From Candidatus Woesearchaeota archaeon (lineage in GTDB: Archaea > Nanobdellota > Nanobdellia > Woesearchaeales > JAHWHD01), in contig JAHWHD010000057.1 of the NCBI GenBank assembly GCA_019323525.1, positions 1 through 28,678 on the forward strand: 28,678 nt of DNA, in the 5' to 3' direction. Positions 1 through 9,217 of this stretch are shown in pieces (position 1 is the stretch's first letter; each line of letters opens with the position of its first letter). The position numbers and the translations under genes are program-made. Under the pieces are notes generated by a model that saw nothing but the letters and a program-made list of their open reading frames with translations, was not told the origin of the DNA and searched no databases.

Positions 1-3000
1 AATGACGCTTTCATAAGCAACGACAGTACTGGATTAACAGGCCTTGCTGTTCTTAAAGCGATCTTCAATTCAACAACATACACTGAAGAGTTCAACATAA
101 CAGCAGAATGGAACCCAACAGCTGCAGGCAATCTCACTTTAACAGCAGACACTCCTTTAAACATTACACAAGCAGAAGAAGAACTTTGTTATCTAAACGT
201 GTCTGGAATCTGTACGATAAGAACAGGAGAGAACTGCTCTTGTATTGAAGAAGCGGTTAATGACACTCTATGCAGCGAGGTAAGGCTTAACAGTTCAATC
301 TCAAACTGGGTAGGAACGTGCGTGAACAGGGTAGAAAACTTCAGCAATAAAACCTTAGACTGTAGAGGATTCACGATAGACGGAGATGATGTCGCAACAG
401 ACTACGGAATCGATGTATTGCAAAAAGAGAACATAACAGTCACAAATTGCATAATTACAGACTTTACAACAGCAATAAGGCTTGGAAGCACTGATAACAG
501 CGTATATAACAACACGATAAGTTCAAATTCAATAGGAATAGACTTAACAAGCAGCTCTAACCTTATTACGAACAACACAATTACAAGCAACAGCATCCAG
601 GTTTCATCTTCGTTAAACAACATTACAGAAAACAGGATAAGTTCTGCAACAGACGGCGTCCTAGTAACTTCAGGCACCGGAAACTACATCTATAACAACA
701 CTCTAAATAGCAACACAGACGGAATCGAGATTAGAAGCAACCATAACATAATCTCATCTAATGTAATCAGCAGCGGAAACAGGGGAATCTACTTTGCAGG
801 CGGAGATTACTGCAATATAACCCATAACACAGTAACAAACGCTAACATTTACAGCATTCTTTTCAATGGAGGAACTGACCATATAATTGTCAACAATACT
901 GTAAACTCAAATGTTGCACCAGGGTTTGGATTGCTAGGAACATCAAACAGGAACCTGTTCGAGAACAATACAGTGTTCAACAGCCCGCAAGGAGCACTGC
1001 TTATTTCTAATTCAGGCCAGAACAACTTCACTAACAACACGATCCAGTCCAACACTAATGGTTTCCATCTTAGCTATGCAGGCAGCGATAATATTTTCGT
1101 AAATAACACTCTTATTAGCAACCAGTACGGTTTCAGGCTTGACACCACAAACAATACAATAATAACTAACAATACAATCATATTAAGTAGTACAGCAGGT
1201 ATTGACCTTACAACAGCAGGCAACAATACAATATACAACAACTTCCTCAACAATACAAATAACGTAAATGCTGATAACACATACAATGCATGGAATATCT
1301 CGAACATAACAAAAACAAACATTGTTGGCCAGAACACAATCGGAGGCAACTACTGGGCCAATGTAAGCGGAAACGGATACTCAGAAACATGCTGGGACAC
1401 TACAGGAGACTATATCTGCGAAACAGCTTTCACAATAAACAGCTACAATATAGACTATCTTCCTTTAACATTGAATTCAGACACAGTTGCTCCAACTATA
1501 ACAAACCAGATAAACTACACGCTTGATTATATAACTTATATATTCTCAGCAAAATCTGATGAAGACGGCAACTGTACTCTATGGGGCAACTGGTCAGGTG
1601 TCTGGCAGGAAAACGAGTCAAAGGAAGTGCAGGCAAACGAACAGTTCAACTTCACAGCAATAGCATTCCCGACACAAGGTCAGACATACGAATGGGGAAT
1701 AAACTGCTCAGATAATGTAGGGAACATCGGCTGGGGCACAAACGAGTCATTCACAATCGCAAAATGTTATGCCCAGGACGCAAATGTGTGCACTGTAAGA
1801 ACAGGGCAAAATTGTACTTGCATTGAAGAGGCAGTCAACGACATAAGCTGCACAGAGGTAAGGCTTAACAGCAGCGTTACTGGATGGTCAGGGTCTTGCG
1901 TGAATAACCCGAGCAATTTCAGGAACAAAGTGCTTGACTGCAGAGGCTATTTGCTGGACAGCGACGATACAGGATATGGTATTAATATAGGCAAGACAAA
2001 CATCACAGTCAAGAATTGCAATATAACAAACTTCTACTGGGGAATATACGTGGATGCAAACTTTAACGTGATCGAAAACAACTCTTTAGACTCAAACCGC
2101 TTTAACGGCATACATATTTTATCAGATTACAACAATGTCTCGAACAACACAGTATCAAACAGCGGTGCTGCAGTTGGTGGAGTTGGCATTGAACTTAACA
2201 CTGCAAGCAATAACAATATTTTGAACAATACAGTCTACTCAAACGTTGCAGGGATTAGAGCAATACAGAGTTCAAGGTACAACTACATATTCGGCAACAC
2301 CGCATATAGTAACTCCTACGCTAACATCAATATAAGACAAGCCACTGTATACAACACAACAGTTGAACAGAACCATCTTACTACAAGCGGAATAGGAGTC
2401 TATATACTTGATGGAGCATATGACAACCTAATATTCAACAATACATTTACAACCTCAAGCGCGGGTGTGCACATCTCATTATCTAACAGCAATAATGTGA
2501 TAGAGAACAGATTCACAGGAGGCACAAACGGGATATATATAATAAACTCAAACTTCTTAGCTGTTGAGAACAACACAGTCCAAAGCTCAAACCTGGAAGG
2601 AATGGTGATAAGCTCCTGCTCAAATATCAATATAACCAATAACACAGTACAGAACTCACAGAGAGACGGTCTTCTGTTATCAGGAACAAGCACAAGCAAC
2701 ATTGTAAATAACAACTTTGTCTGTTTCAACAACCAGTCTGCAAGCACATACTATGACATAACATCTGTAAATACAAACACTGGCGACGATAATACCTGCG
2801 ACACTGTAAACCAATGGAACGACACAGGCTCTTATGGATGTTCATACCTATGCCCTGGAACATGTGGGACATTTGAAAGCCAACTTCTAAATCCAGTAGA
2901 AAACTCACACTACTCAGACATAGAAATAAACCTTACAACAAACGGAACATACATCGAGATAGTAAACTATTCTATCTTCAACTCAACTTACAGATACGAC

Positions 3001-6000
3001 GATAACCTAACATACACTGGGTCAGAATATTATGACTTATTTGACATATCAACTGTATCAAATGGTGAATACAATATTACAACAGAAACAATAATAGCTG
3101 AGAACTGTCAGATTATAAACGAAACCAATTTCTCGATCACTGAAATACCAACAATAGTGAACATATCATTATACAATCCTGCTGAAGACCTAAACGTATC
3201 AAGACTTATCCCTTTCAACTTTACAGTTAACGTTACATGCGAACAGGGTTACTGTGAGAACACCAATGTATCATTGGATCCAGTAAGTAGAAAGATTTAC
3301 TTCGAAAAATACGATTACAGCACAGAAGAAGACTGTATAACTGATAACGTATGCATTACAAGAGGCGACAGGTTCCAGATATATAATTCAGTAACAGAAG
3401 ATATAGGCGATGCATGGGACGCGGGAATCAGCCCTGAGGACACATTATGGGCAGTAGGCACATGCGATTCACCAGGAGCGTTCCAAACATTCGTTGATGC
3501 AGTAGCTTGGAACCCTCCTGCCAACCTTAACCAAGATATGTGCATGCGCCTTGTAACAGACGGAATTGACCTTGACATAGTATTTGTGAAATGGACATCT
3601 GGCTGGAACGGCGGCGGATTTGCATATTACAGGGAAGGTCTGCCTGGTGAAGCCAAAGAATCATTAGTAAATACAACTGAAGGAGCTACTCCGTTCTGGA
3701 CCTCTGACTCAAACCCTCAGATAATAAGTCTAACAGCCGGCCAAAGTGAACTGGTTTCATTTAATGTAACACCTACTGGAGATGTTAATAGAATGCACGA
3801 ATTCTTTGCATTTGCAAACGGTTCAAGTGCAGAGACTGAAAGAATTAACATAACCATTATTGCTCCACAAATATCAATGGCTACTATCGAACCTACAGCA
3901 GACACAAGTGCTCCACAGCAAGGAACATTCACTTATTCAGCTAGAGTAACATGCGGTTCAGGTTACTGCGGCTATGTTAATGTGACTCTAGACCCAACAG
4001 CTCCTGAGCAAGAATGGAATTACTCGGTTTATAGTATTAACAACGTAGACAGAGGCCACCTGATCGCTACAAGCGATGGGAGCTTAGTTGGAACAAGTAA
4101 CAGATGGACTCCAAACGCAGGCTACTCATACGGACTCCACATTTACAAGATAAATGAAAACGGAACAAAGGACTGGCAAAGAGTCCATTCAAGTTATGAA
4201 GATCAAGGAGATGGGCTGATCGAAACGAATGACGATGGTTTTATGATATTCGGAGAAACTTACGTGAGTGGCGGCCAAAGGACCGATCCATTCTTAGTAA
4301 AGACAGATAAAGACGGATACGAGGAATGGAACAGAACATTCGCATTCTCAACAGGTTACGATTATGGGACCTCGATCATACAAAATCAAGATAACACATA
4401 TATAATGGCTGGTTGGATCCAGACAGGGGCATTCCCTGCATTCATTATAAAGACTGACTCAAATGGTAACGAACTATGGAACAAAACTTATGACGGAACA
4501 GGTTCAACAAGAATTTATGATATCAAACCAACTTCTGATGGGGGTTACATCGCTACTGGGGAAAGTAATTCAGATATCTGGGTAATGAAAGTTGACTCAT
4601 CAGGAGAATCTCTCTGGAATTATACTTATTATGGTTCAAGAGGTTACCAGATTATCGGAGCGCACGACACAGGATATATAATAGCTGGCGACCCTCAGAA
4701 CAGGCTGGGTTTAATTAAGATAGACGATAATGGTAACGAACTATGGAATAAGACATACGCGCTAAACAAAGCATTCTCTGTGACAAGAACATGGGATCAA
4801 GGTTATGCGATACTAGGCGATGTTTCCAGCGATTGGTTCGTAGTAAAGACAGATATTGATGGAAATGAAACCTGGAATTACACTATAGAGGACACCCTAT
4901 ATGTAGCCTACAGCATTGTAGAGATGTCTGATCGCAGCCTTGCATTCTCAGGAGCAGGAGACGGAATAGGTGACACTGTAGATTTTATATTCAAACTACA
5001 GAACGGACTTAATAAATCAGACATTCCAACAACAATAGGAGCGACACCGTTCTATACAAATGTAAACCCTTATCAATGCGGCGAGATGAGTCAAGGCGAT
5101 GTATGCGATGCAACATTCACTGTAACAACAACTGGAAATATCAACGAAACCTATATGTTCTTCGCTTATGGAGAATCAACACAACAACTAGACGTTGATT
5201 TGCAAACAGAGAATATATTTATCACGATTACAGAATCAACTGCTGCAGAGCCTACTGATACAAGCACAGGCGGCACAGGTACAACAATAACAGACGGCTG
5301 CATAGAAAACTGGTTCTGTGAAGAATGGCCTACAGAAGAATGTCCGCCATCTGGACAATATACAAGAACTTGCACAGACATCAACGAATGCGGAACAATA
5401 AATAACAGGCCGGCAACCACAAGATCATGCATCTACATAGGTGAAGAGATAATCGAAGAGGTTGAAGAAGAAGGAGTGATTGCTGTTGAAACACCAGAAG
5501 CAGCGTGGATATATATGACAAACCTCACTGAGGAACCTATCGAGATAAAACCTGACGTTGACGGAATCGAAAGAATCACTGTAAGATGCGCTAAAGCAGC
5601 TAAAGAGGTATCTGAGGTTTTAAGGATTAAGGAAGCTCCTCTAAGCGCTTCAGCATTCACAGACTTTGACTACCTGTTCGGTGTAGAGCCAAATACAGAA
5701 CTTGAATGCGAAATAGATATTGAGACAGAATGGCTATGTATAGGCGAAGAGTACAACTTATACAAGTGCGTTGACTGGGATTTCAACGCTTCTAAATGCA
5801 GGGACGACTTTGCATGGGAACCTTTGATACAGATGCGTCCAGGTCTACAAAAGTACACTTTCACTCTTAAACCAGGAGACCCTGGTCTTGGCATTGGTCC
5901 AAGCCCTATAAGGCACTTCTGCGGAGATAATATGTGCGACCTTGACGAATCATGCAGTTCTTGCAGTCTAGACTGTGGAGCGTGCTCTGTAGTTGAACAA

Positions 6001-6420
6001 CCTACTTCAGTACTAACCAGGATACTAGGATTCTTCAGGTCAATAACAGGCTTAGCTGTCGAAGGATGCGAAGAAGCATGGTGGTGCCGCGACTGGGGTC
6101 CTTGGAACGAACAGGGTTACAGGACACGTAAATGCGGAGATATAAACGAATGCGGCACAACACTTACAAAACCCAAAGTAACAGATTATTGTGAATATAT
6201 TGAACAAGGGTGCTCAAATGGTCTAAAAGACCAAACAGAGACTGGAATTGACTGCGGAGGTGTATGCGATCCTTGCATAAGAGTACCATTAAGGAACCTA
6301 TGGTGGATAATACTAGTTATAATCATTGTAACTACATCAGTATTAAGATGGTATGTAGTCAGGAACGGCGGATGGAAAAAGTTCAAGAGAAAAGCTAAAA
6401 AATATTTCTTAGGAAGATAA
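1..6420 (+). CDS. Giant surface protein with beta-helix and beta-propeller regions, C-terminal membrane anchor (5' partial)
   Basis: The frame is open from base 1, so the real start lies upstream and 2139 residues are visible. GTG at 199 is an internal codon. Order seen: the end of an Ig-like domain (residues 1-60); two copies of a Cys-containing lead-in (IRTGENC/VRTGQNC, about residues 68 and 600), each followed by NosD-type right-handed beta-helix repeats rich in NNT and NNI steps (about 115-495 and 635-950); two Ig-like frames (VSLDP...GATPF and VTLDP...GATPF) that each hold an inserted domain, the second a six-blade-like propeller with repeated NGNELWNKT-type steps (about 1337-1670); Cys-rich modules (CIENWFCEEW, CGDNMCDLDESC, CRDWGPW); one membrane helix near 2099-2118; and a short Lys/Arg-rich cytoplasmic tail. 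NxS/T sequons are very dense, so heavy N-glycosylation is likely (inference). Probable role is a cell-surface or adhesion protein; the ligand is unknown. The stop codon directly abuts that of the opposing lrp gene. Confidence 0.85.
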   Translation, partial: NDAFISNDSTGLTGLAVLKAIFNSTTYTEEFNITAEWNPTAAGNLTLTADTPLNITQAEEELCYLNVSGICTIRTGENCSCIEEAVNDTLCSEVRLNSSISNWVGTCVNRVENFSNKTLDCRGFTIDGDDVATDYGIDVLQKENITVTNCIITDFTTAIRLGSTDNSVYNNTISSNSIGIDLTSSSNLITNNTITSNSIQVSSSLNNITENRISSATDGVLVTSGTGNYIYNNTLNSNTDGIEIRSNHNIISSNVISSGNRGIYFAGGDYCNITHNTVTNANIYSILFNGGTDHIIVNNTVNSNVAPGFGLLGTSNRNLFENNTVFNSPQGALLISNSGQNNFTNNTIQSNTNGFHLSYAGSDNIFVNNTLISNQYGFRLDTTNNTIITNNTIILSSTAGIDLTTAGNNTIYNNFLNNTNNVNADNTYNAWNISNITKTNIVGQNTIGGNYWANVSGNGYSETCWDTTGDYICETAFTINSYNIDYLPLTLNSDTVAPTITNQINYTLDYITYIFSAKSDEDGNCTLWGNWSGVWQENESKEVQANEQFNFTAIAFPTQGQTYEWGINCSDNVGNIGWGTNESFTIAKCYAQDANVCTVRTGQNCTCIEEAVNDISCTEVRLNSSVTGWSGSCVNNPSNFRNKVLDCRGYLLDSDDTGYGINIGKTNITVKNCNITNFYWGIYVDANFNVIENNSLDSNRFNGIHILSDYNNVSNNTVSNSGAAVGGVGIELNTASNNNILNNTVYSNVAGIRAIQSSRYNYIFGNTAYSNSYANINIRQATVYNTTVEQNHLTTSGIGVYILDGAYDNLIFNNTFTTSSAGVHISLSNSNNVIENRFTGGTNGIYIINSNFLAVENNTVQSSNLEGMVISSCSNINITNNTVQNSQRDGLLLSGTSTSNIVNNNFVCFNNQSASTYYDITSVNTNTGDDNTCDTVNQWNDTGSYGCSYLCPGTCGTFESQLLNPVENSHYSDIEINLTTNGTYIEIVNYSIFNSTYRYDDNLTYTGSEYYDLFDISTVSNGEYNITTETIIAENCQIINETNFSITEIPTIVNISLYNPAEDLNVSRLIPFNFTVNVTCEQGYCENTNVSLDPVSRKIYFEKYDYSTEEDCITDNVCITRGDRFQIYNSVTEDIGDAWDAGISPEDTLWAVGTCDSPGAFQTFVDAVAWNPPANLNQDMCMRLVTDGIDLDIVFVKWTSGWNGGGFAYYREGLPGEAKESLVNTTEGATPFWTSDSNPQIISLTAGQSELVSFNVTPTGDVNRMHEFFAFANGSSAETERINITIIAPQISMATIEPTADTSAPQQGTFTYSARVTCGSGYCGYVNVTLDPTAPEQEWNYSVYSINNVDRGHLIATSDGSLVGTSNRWTPNAGYSYGLHIYKINENGTKDWQRVHSSYEDQGDGLIETNDDGFMIFGETYVSGGQRTDPFLVKTDKDGYEEWNRTFAFSTGYDYGTSIIQNQDNTYIMAGWIQTGAFPAFIIKTDSNGNELWNKTYDGTGSTRIYDIKPTSDGGYIATGESNSDIWVMKVDSSGESLWNYTYYGSRGYQIIGAHDTGYIIAGDPQNRLGLIKIDDNGNELWNKTYALNKAFSVTRTWDQGYAILGDVSSDWFVVKTDIDGNETWNYTIEDTLYVAYSIVEMSDRSLAFSGAGDGIGDTVDFIFKLQNGLNKSDIPTTIGATPFYTNVNPYQCGEMSQGDVCDATFTVTTTGNINETYMFFAYGESTQQLDVDLQTENIFITITESTAAEPTDTSTGGTGTTITDGCIENWFCEEWPTEECPPSGQYTRTCTDINECGTINNRPATTRSCIYIGEEIIEEVEEEGVIAVETPEAAWIYMTNLTEEPIEIKPDVDGIERITVRCAKAAKEVSEVLRIKEAPLSASAFTDFDYLFGVEPNTELECEIDIETEWLCIGEEYNLYKCVDWDFNASKCRDDFAWEPLIQMRPGLQKYTFTLKPGDPGLGIGPSPIRHFCGDNMCDLDESCSSCSLDCGACSVVEQPTSVLTRILGFFRSITGLAVEGCEEAWWCRDWGPWNEQGYRTRKCGDINECGTTLTKPKVTDYCEYIEQGCSNGLKDQTETGIDCGGVCDPCIRVPLRNLWWIILVIIIVTTSVLRWYVVRNGGWKKFKRKAKKYFLGR

Positions 6421-6873
6421 TCACTTCTGATGTATTACTATCAATGATTGAGTCTTATCAATACCTTCTATAAGCTGCATTTTTCCAAGTAAGACCTTGT
6501 CAAATTCATCTACATCCTTAACCCTGACAAGAACAACCATGTCTGTACCGCCTGCAACAATATCAACCTTTTCAACAAAATAAAGCTTCTTTATTTCCTG
6601 TGCAAGATCGTACTGTGACTTCTTCTTCTGCTTAAGCAAAGGCAGATTAGCGGAGACTAAAACATAAGCAGTAAAACCCTTATCGATCTTAGAATAGTCA
6701 ACATCAACTGTAAACCTCTTGATAACTCCTTCCTGCTTTAGTCTCCTAATCCTATTATGGATTGTTGTTGGGGGCAACAAAGTTTTTTTTGCAATCTGCC
6801 TTGTAGTGTAATCGCTATGTTTTTGAAGTACATCCAATATCTTCCTATCTTTTTCATCCAATACAGAAACCAT
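6421..6873 (-). CDS. Lrp/AsnC family transcriptional regulator
   Basis: The protein is 150 residues, the usual length for this family. Residues 1-55 form the winged helix-turn-helix (LDEKDRKILDVLQ, then TTRQIAKKTLLPPTTIHNRIRRL), and residues 65-150 form the RAM ligand-binding and oligomerisation domain, with the typical VAGGTDMVVLVRV strand. I chose ATG at 6873, although the frame stays open to 6966, because it gives a normal N-terminus and lies 26 bases from a TATA box, which fits a leaderless transcript. A 6-bp inverted repeat (GGAACA-AA-TGTTCC, 6877-6890) sits just before the start and suggests autoregulation. The regulated pathway and effector cannot be read from the context. Confidence 0.9.
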   Translation of the reverse strand: MVSVLDEKDRKILDVLQKHSDYTTRQIAKKTLLPPTTIHNRIRRLKQEGVIKRFTVDVDYSKIDKGFTAYVLVSANLPLLKQKKKSQYDLAQEIKKLYFVEKVDIVAGGTDMVVLVRVKDVDEFDKVLLGKMQLIEGIDKTQSLIVIHQK

Positions 6874-6876
6874 AAT

Positions 6877-6890
6877 GGAACAAATGTTCC
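6877..6890. promoter_or_regulatory. Inverted-repeat operator candidate for lrp
   Basis: GGAACA and TGTTCC are perfect 6-bp arms around AA, lying between the lrp TATA box and its start codon. A repressor bound here would block RNA polymerase at the start site. Lrp-family proteins often bind their own promoters, so self-binding is the natural guess but is not proven. Confidence 0.5.
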
Positions 6891-6894
6891 AAAT

Positions 6895-6955
6895 AGTATA
6901 TAAATCTTCCCATTTTTTGCAAAATCCACCATTAATTCTGGAATAAGTATATAAA
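6895..6955. promoter_or_regulatory. Divergent TATA boxes for lrp and the small membrane-protein gene
   Basis: On the minus strand TTTATATAC (around 6896-6904) lies about 26 bases before the lrp ATG. On the plus strand TATATAAA (6948-6955) lies about 28 bases before ATG 6979. Both spacings fit archaeal TATA-directed, leaderless transcription. Confidence 0.65.
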
Positions 6956-6978
6956 CTAAAAACCACTACTTAGAAGTC

Positions 6979-7176
6979 ATGAAAGCGACAAAATCATCAT
7001 GGAAGAGGCTGATAGTAAAATCAGCTGAAGAAGGACCACAGAAGGCCATAGAACTCATAGTATTAGGCCTTTTCGTGGGGCTGACAACCAAGTTCGTACT
7101 GGTGGCAATACCAGCAGTAGCATTTGGATGTCTAGTTACCAAAGTCGCTAGCAAAAAAATAGTCAAGCAGACTTAA
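6979..7176 (+). CDS. Small membrane protein, function unknown (65 aa)
   Basis: I do not recognise a family. The N-terminal 20 residues are basic (KSSWKRLIVK). They are followed by about 35 hydrophobic residues (IELIVLGLFVGLTTKFVLVAIPAVAFGCLV) that could make one long or two short membrane helices with small-residue packing positions, then a basic tail (SKKIVKQT). It has its own TATA box and a leaderless start. The next gene follows after 18 bases with a good ribosome site, so the two are probably co-transcribed. Confidence 0.65.
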   Translation: MKATKSSWKRLIVKSAEEGPQKAIELIVLGLFVGLTTKFVLVAIPAVAFGCLVTKVASKKIVKQT

Positions 7177-7194
7177 AATGCGGAGATTAAGAAA

Positions 7195-7530
7195 ATGACA
7201 GACTACACAGCATGGTACCGAGTTACTGGAAAAGAATACAAAAGCCTGTTCTGGCGAGTCGGTACAGAAAAAAAATCTGGAGTAGAGTCAGGCTATGAAG
7301 CAGGAGGAGTAGCGATAGCCGATAGCAAAGAGACAAGAGAAGCAGTACAGAGGATGGTTGCCCTAGTACATGAACAACTATCGCCCGGAGACAGAGTAAA
7401 ATTCGTGAGAGGGTACGCACCATGGGACCAAGATTATGTTGCATGGAAAAGAGAGCAAGAGATCAAAAAAGAGTGTGACTCTTTAGAAGAAGAAATCGAA
7501 AAAGGATTTACTTCAACAAAATCTCAATAA
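7195..7530 (+). CDS. Hypothetical protein, 111 aa
   Basis: A ribosome site GGAGAT (7182-7187) lies 7 bases before ATG. The protein starts with TDYTAWYRVTGKEYKSLFWRVG, has a repeated aromatic-acid pattern (YAPWDQDYVAWKREQEI), and ends in a charged, probably coiled helix (KKECDSLEEEIEKGF). There is no signal peptide or membrane helix. I recognise no family. It follows the small membrane protein, and its last 23 bases overlap the 3' end of the opposing secD gene. Confidence 0.65.
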   Translation: MTDYTAWYRVTGKEYKSLFWRVGTEKKSGVESGYEAGGVAIADSKETREAVQRMVALVHEQLSPGDRVKFVRGYAPWDQDYVAWKREQEIKKECDSLEEEIEKGFTSTKSQ

Positions 7531-9217
7531 TAGCAGCATAAGCAGGCCTAGCAATAATAACATTAACCAACAGACCGACGACAGTGATTACAGCGAACCC
7601 TCTCAACACACCAGCACCTGCTGTAAATAGAGGAATCATAGCCACAAGCGTCGTAAAGAACGCTACAATGATGATTGAGAAAGCTGCTTTTAACTTACGT
7701 TTAAGGTCATAACTCTGACCCTCGCCCTTTAAAGTCTCATCTGTAGTAATCACAAGATGATCAACACCAGTACCTATTGCAACAACAAAACCAGCAATAG
7801 CTGCCAAGTCAATTGTCTGCCTTATGAAAGCAGCAAAACCAAAGAGCATGATTACTTCAGTAGCAACTATTATTACCATAGGAAGAACAATCTTAAAGTT
7901 TCTATAGAAGGCAAACAACACTACAAATACAGCAAGTATAGCCAATAAACCTATCTGTATCGCATTAGGAACAAACTCTTTACCGACAACAGGAGGTACA
8001 ACTGTCCTCTCAACCACTAATAACTTAACAGGCAAACTTCCTGTAATAAGCAGCGTCTGCAGATCTTTCATATGCTTCTGAGTGTTAACTATAGCTTCTT
8101 CCTGAGTATTTCCAGTATTAGAACCAGAGATTGCAATATCAGTAACAGGTTTTCCTTTAAGGTCTTCTGATATCCTAAGACTGTTCATCATCTCTCCGTC
8201 AAGATAAAGCTGAAGCTCCTCTGCAAGATAACCCTCGCCGCGTTCGTCTATAACAACATCAACATCCTTTGTAGCATCCGCCTGTCTCTGCGCAGCTTCA
8301 GGACTTAATGTGATCGAGAACATAAACTCGCAGACATATCCGCCACCCTGCATAGGACCGCACGACCTGATACCTGAACATTCAGCGCTTCTACAGACTG
8401 AAGTGACATCATTCCCGCCCTGGAAAACAGTTTCATTACCGACCATTGCCTCGAACTTACCCTGTCGTTTAAGTGTCTCGATTGCTTCCTCGTTAGCTGA
8501 TGATGTTTCTACTATGATATAATTCTCACCAGTCCCTCCCAAGTACCTAGGAAGGTCTTTAGCGCCTTTTACAGAAATATCCAATAGACCATACACATTA
8601 AGACGCTGCACCATATTATCCATCAATATCGAGAACTGTTCATCTGACAATGGTTCTTCTGGCTTGAACTTAAACCTTATACCGCCAATTAAATCAATAC
8701 CCTGCCTGATATTAGAGCCTGGAACAACATCGACTGTAAGACCAATATCTTCAAACCCTATCACTATTTCTTCAGTTTTGTTAACCTCTATTGTCGTTGT
8801 AACATTTACTGTCTCGTTAAGCTCTTCATCAAATTCCTCTTCAGTAACATTAACCTCTTCTGTCTCATTTAACACAACAGTCTCAGTCAGAGGTTTGATA
8901 AGCAAAGAATAGGTTTCTTTGTTAGTCTTTACGTGTAAAACACTCTCAGGTTCAAGATCAGCTACAGCTGTCTCAAACTGCTGTACTGTCAATATCTTCT
9001 CATTATCAATCTCAAGAATCCGTTCCCTATACAAAGGCAATGTACCCTCTTTAGGCGGAGATATACCGGCGATCGCCGCTGAACTGTTTGGTTCAATAGC
9101 CACGATTGAAACCCCTTCAGTATCAAACCTTGGAGATATCGCCCAGTAAGCCATAAGTATAAAGAATAACAAGATCCAGACTTTCCAGTTTGTTAATATC
9201 TTTGTGAACTTACTCAT
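7508..9217 (-). CDS. secD: Protein-export membrane protein SecD
   Basis: The product is 569 residues. SecD works with SecF next to the SecYE channel and helps drive late steps of secretion. Membrane helix 1 is at residues 13-28. A PDZ-like segment follows (about 34-105, SIVAIEPNSSAAIAGI). An acidic, Asn/Thr-rich linker leads to the family motif RQGIDLIGGIRFKF, and a four-Cys cluster (CRSAECSGIRSC...C) may form extracytoplasmic disulfides. The last third holds the remaining helices, with the conserved GTGVDHLVITTDE and the AFFTTLVAMIPL helix. The start overlaps the end of secF by 8 bases, so translation is probably coupled. The secF-secD order matches that known in haloarchaea. Confidence 0.95.
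   Translation of the reverse strand: MSKFTKILTNWKVWILLFFILMAYWAISPRFDTEGVSIVAIEPNSSAAIAGISPPKEGTLPLYRERILEIDNEKILTVQQFETAVADLEPESVLHVKTNKETYSLLIKPLTETVVLNETEEVNVTEEEFDEELNETVNVTTTIEVNKTEEIVIGFEDIGLTVDVVPGSNIRQGIDLIGGIRFKFKPEEPLSDEQFSILMDNMVQRLNVYGLLDISVKGAKDLPRYLGGTGENYIIVETSSANEEAIETLKRQGKFEAMVGNETVFQGGNDVTSVCRSAECSGIRSCGPMQGGGYVCEFMFSITLSPEAAQRQADATKDVDVVIDERGEGYLAEELQLYLDGEMMNSLRISEDLKGKPVTDIAISGSNTGNTQEEAIVNTQKHMKDLQTLLITGSLPVKLLVVERTVVPPVVGKEFVPNAIQIGLLAILAVFVVLFAFYRNFKIVLPMVIIVATEVIMLFGFAAFIRQTIDLAAIAGFVVAIGTGVDHLVITTDETLKGEGQSYDLKRKLKAAFSIIIVAFFTTLVAMIPLFTAGAGVLRGFAVITVVGLLVNVIIARPAYAAIIEILLK

Noticed and set aside
402..5894. Several minus-strand open frames inside the surface-protein gene, such as 2400-2747
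   Set aside because: They are antisense shadows of a repetitive Asn/Thr-rich gene, without ribosome sites, promoters or recognisable products.
199..6420. GTG at 199 as the start of the surface protein
   Set aside because: The same frame is open back to base 1 and encodes an Ig-like end in keeping with the rest, so the gene is truncated by the window.
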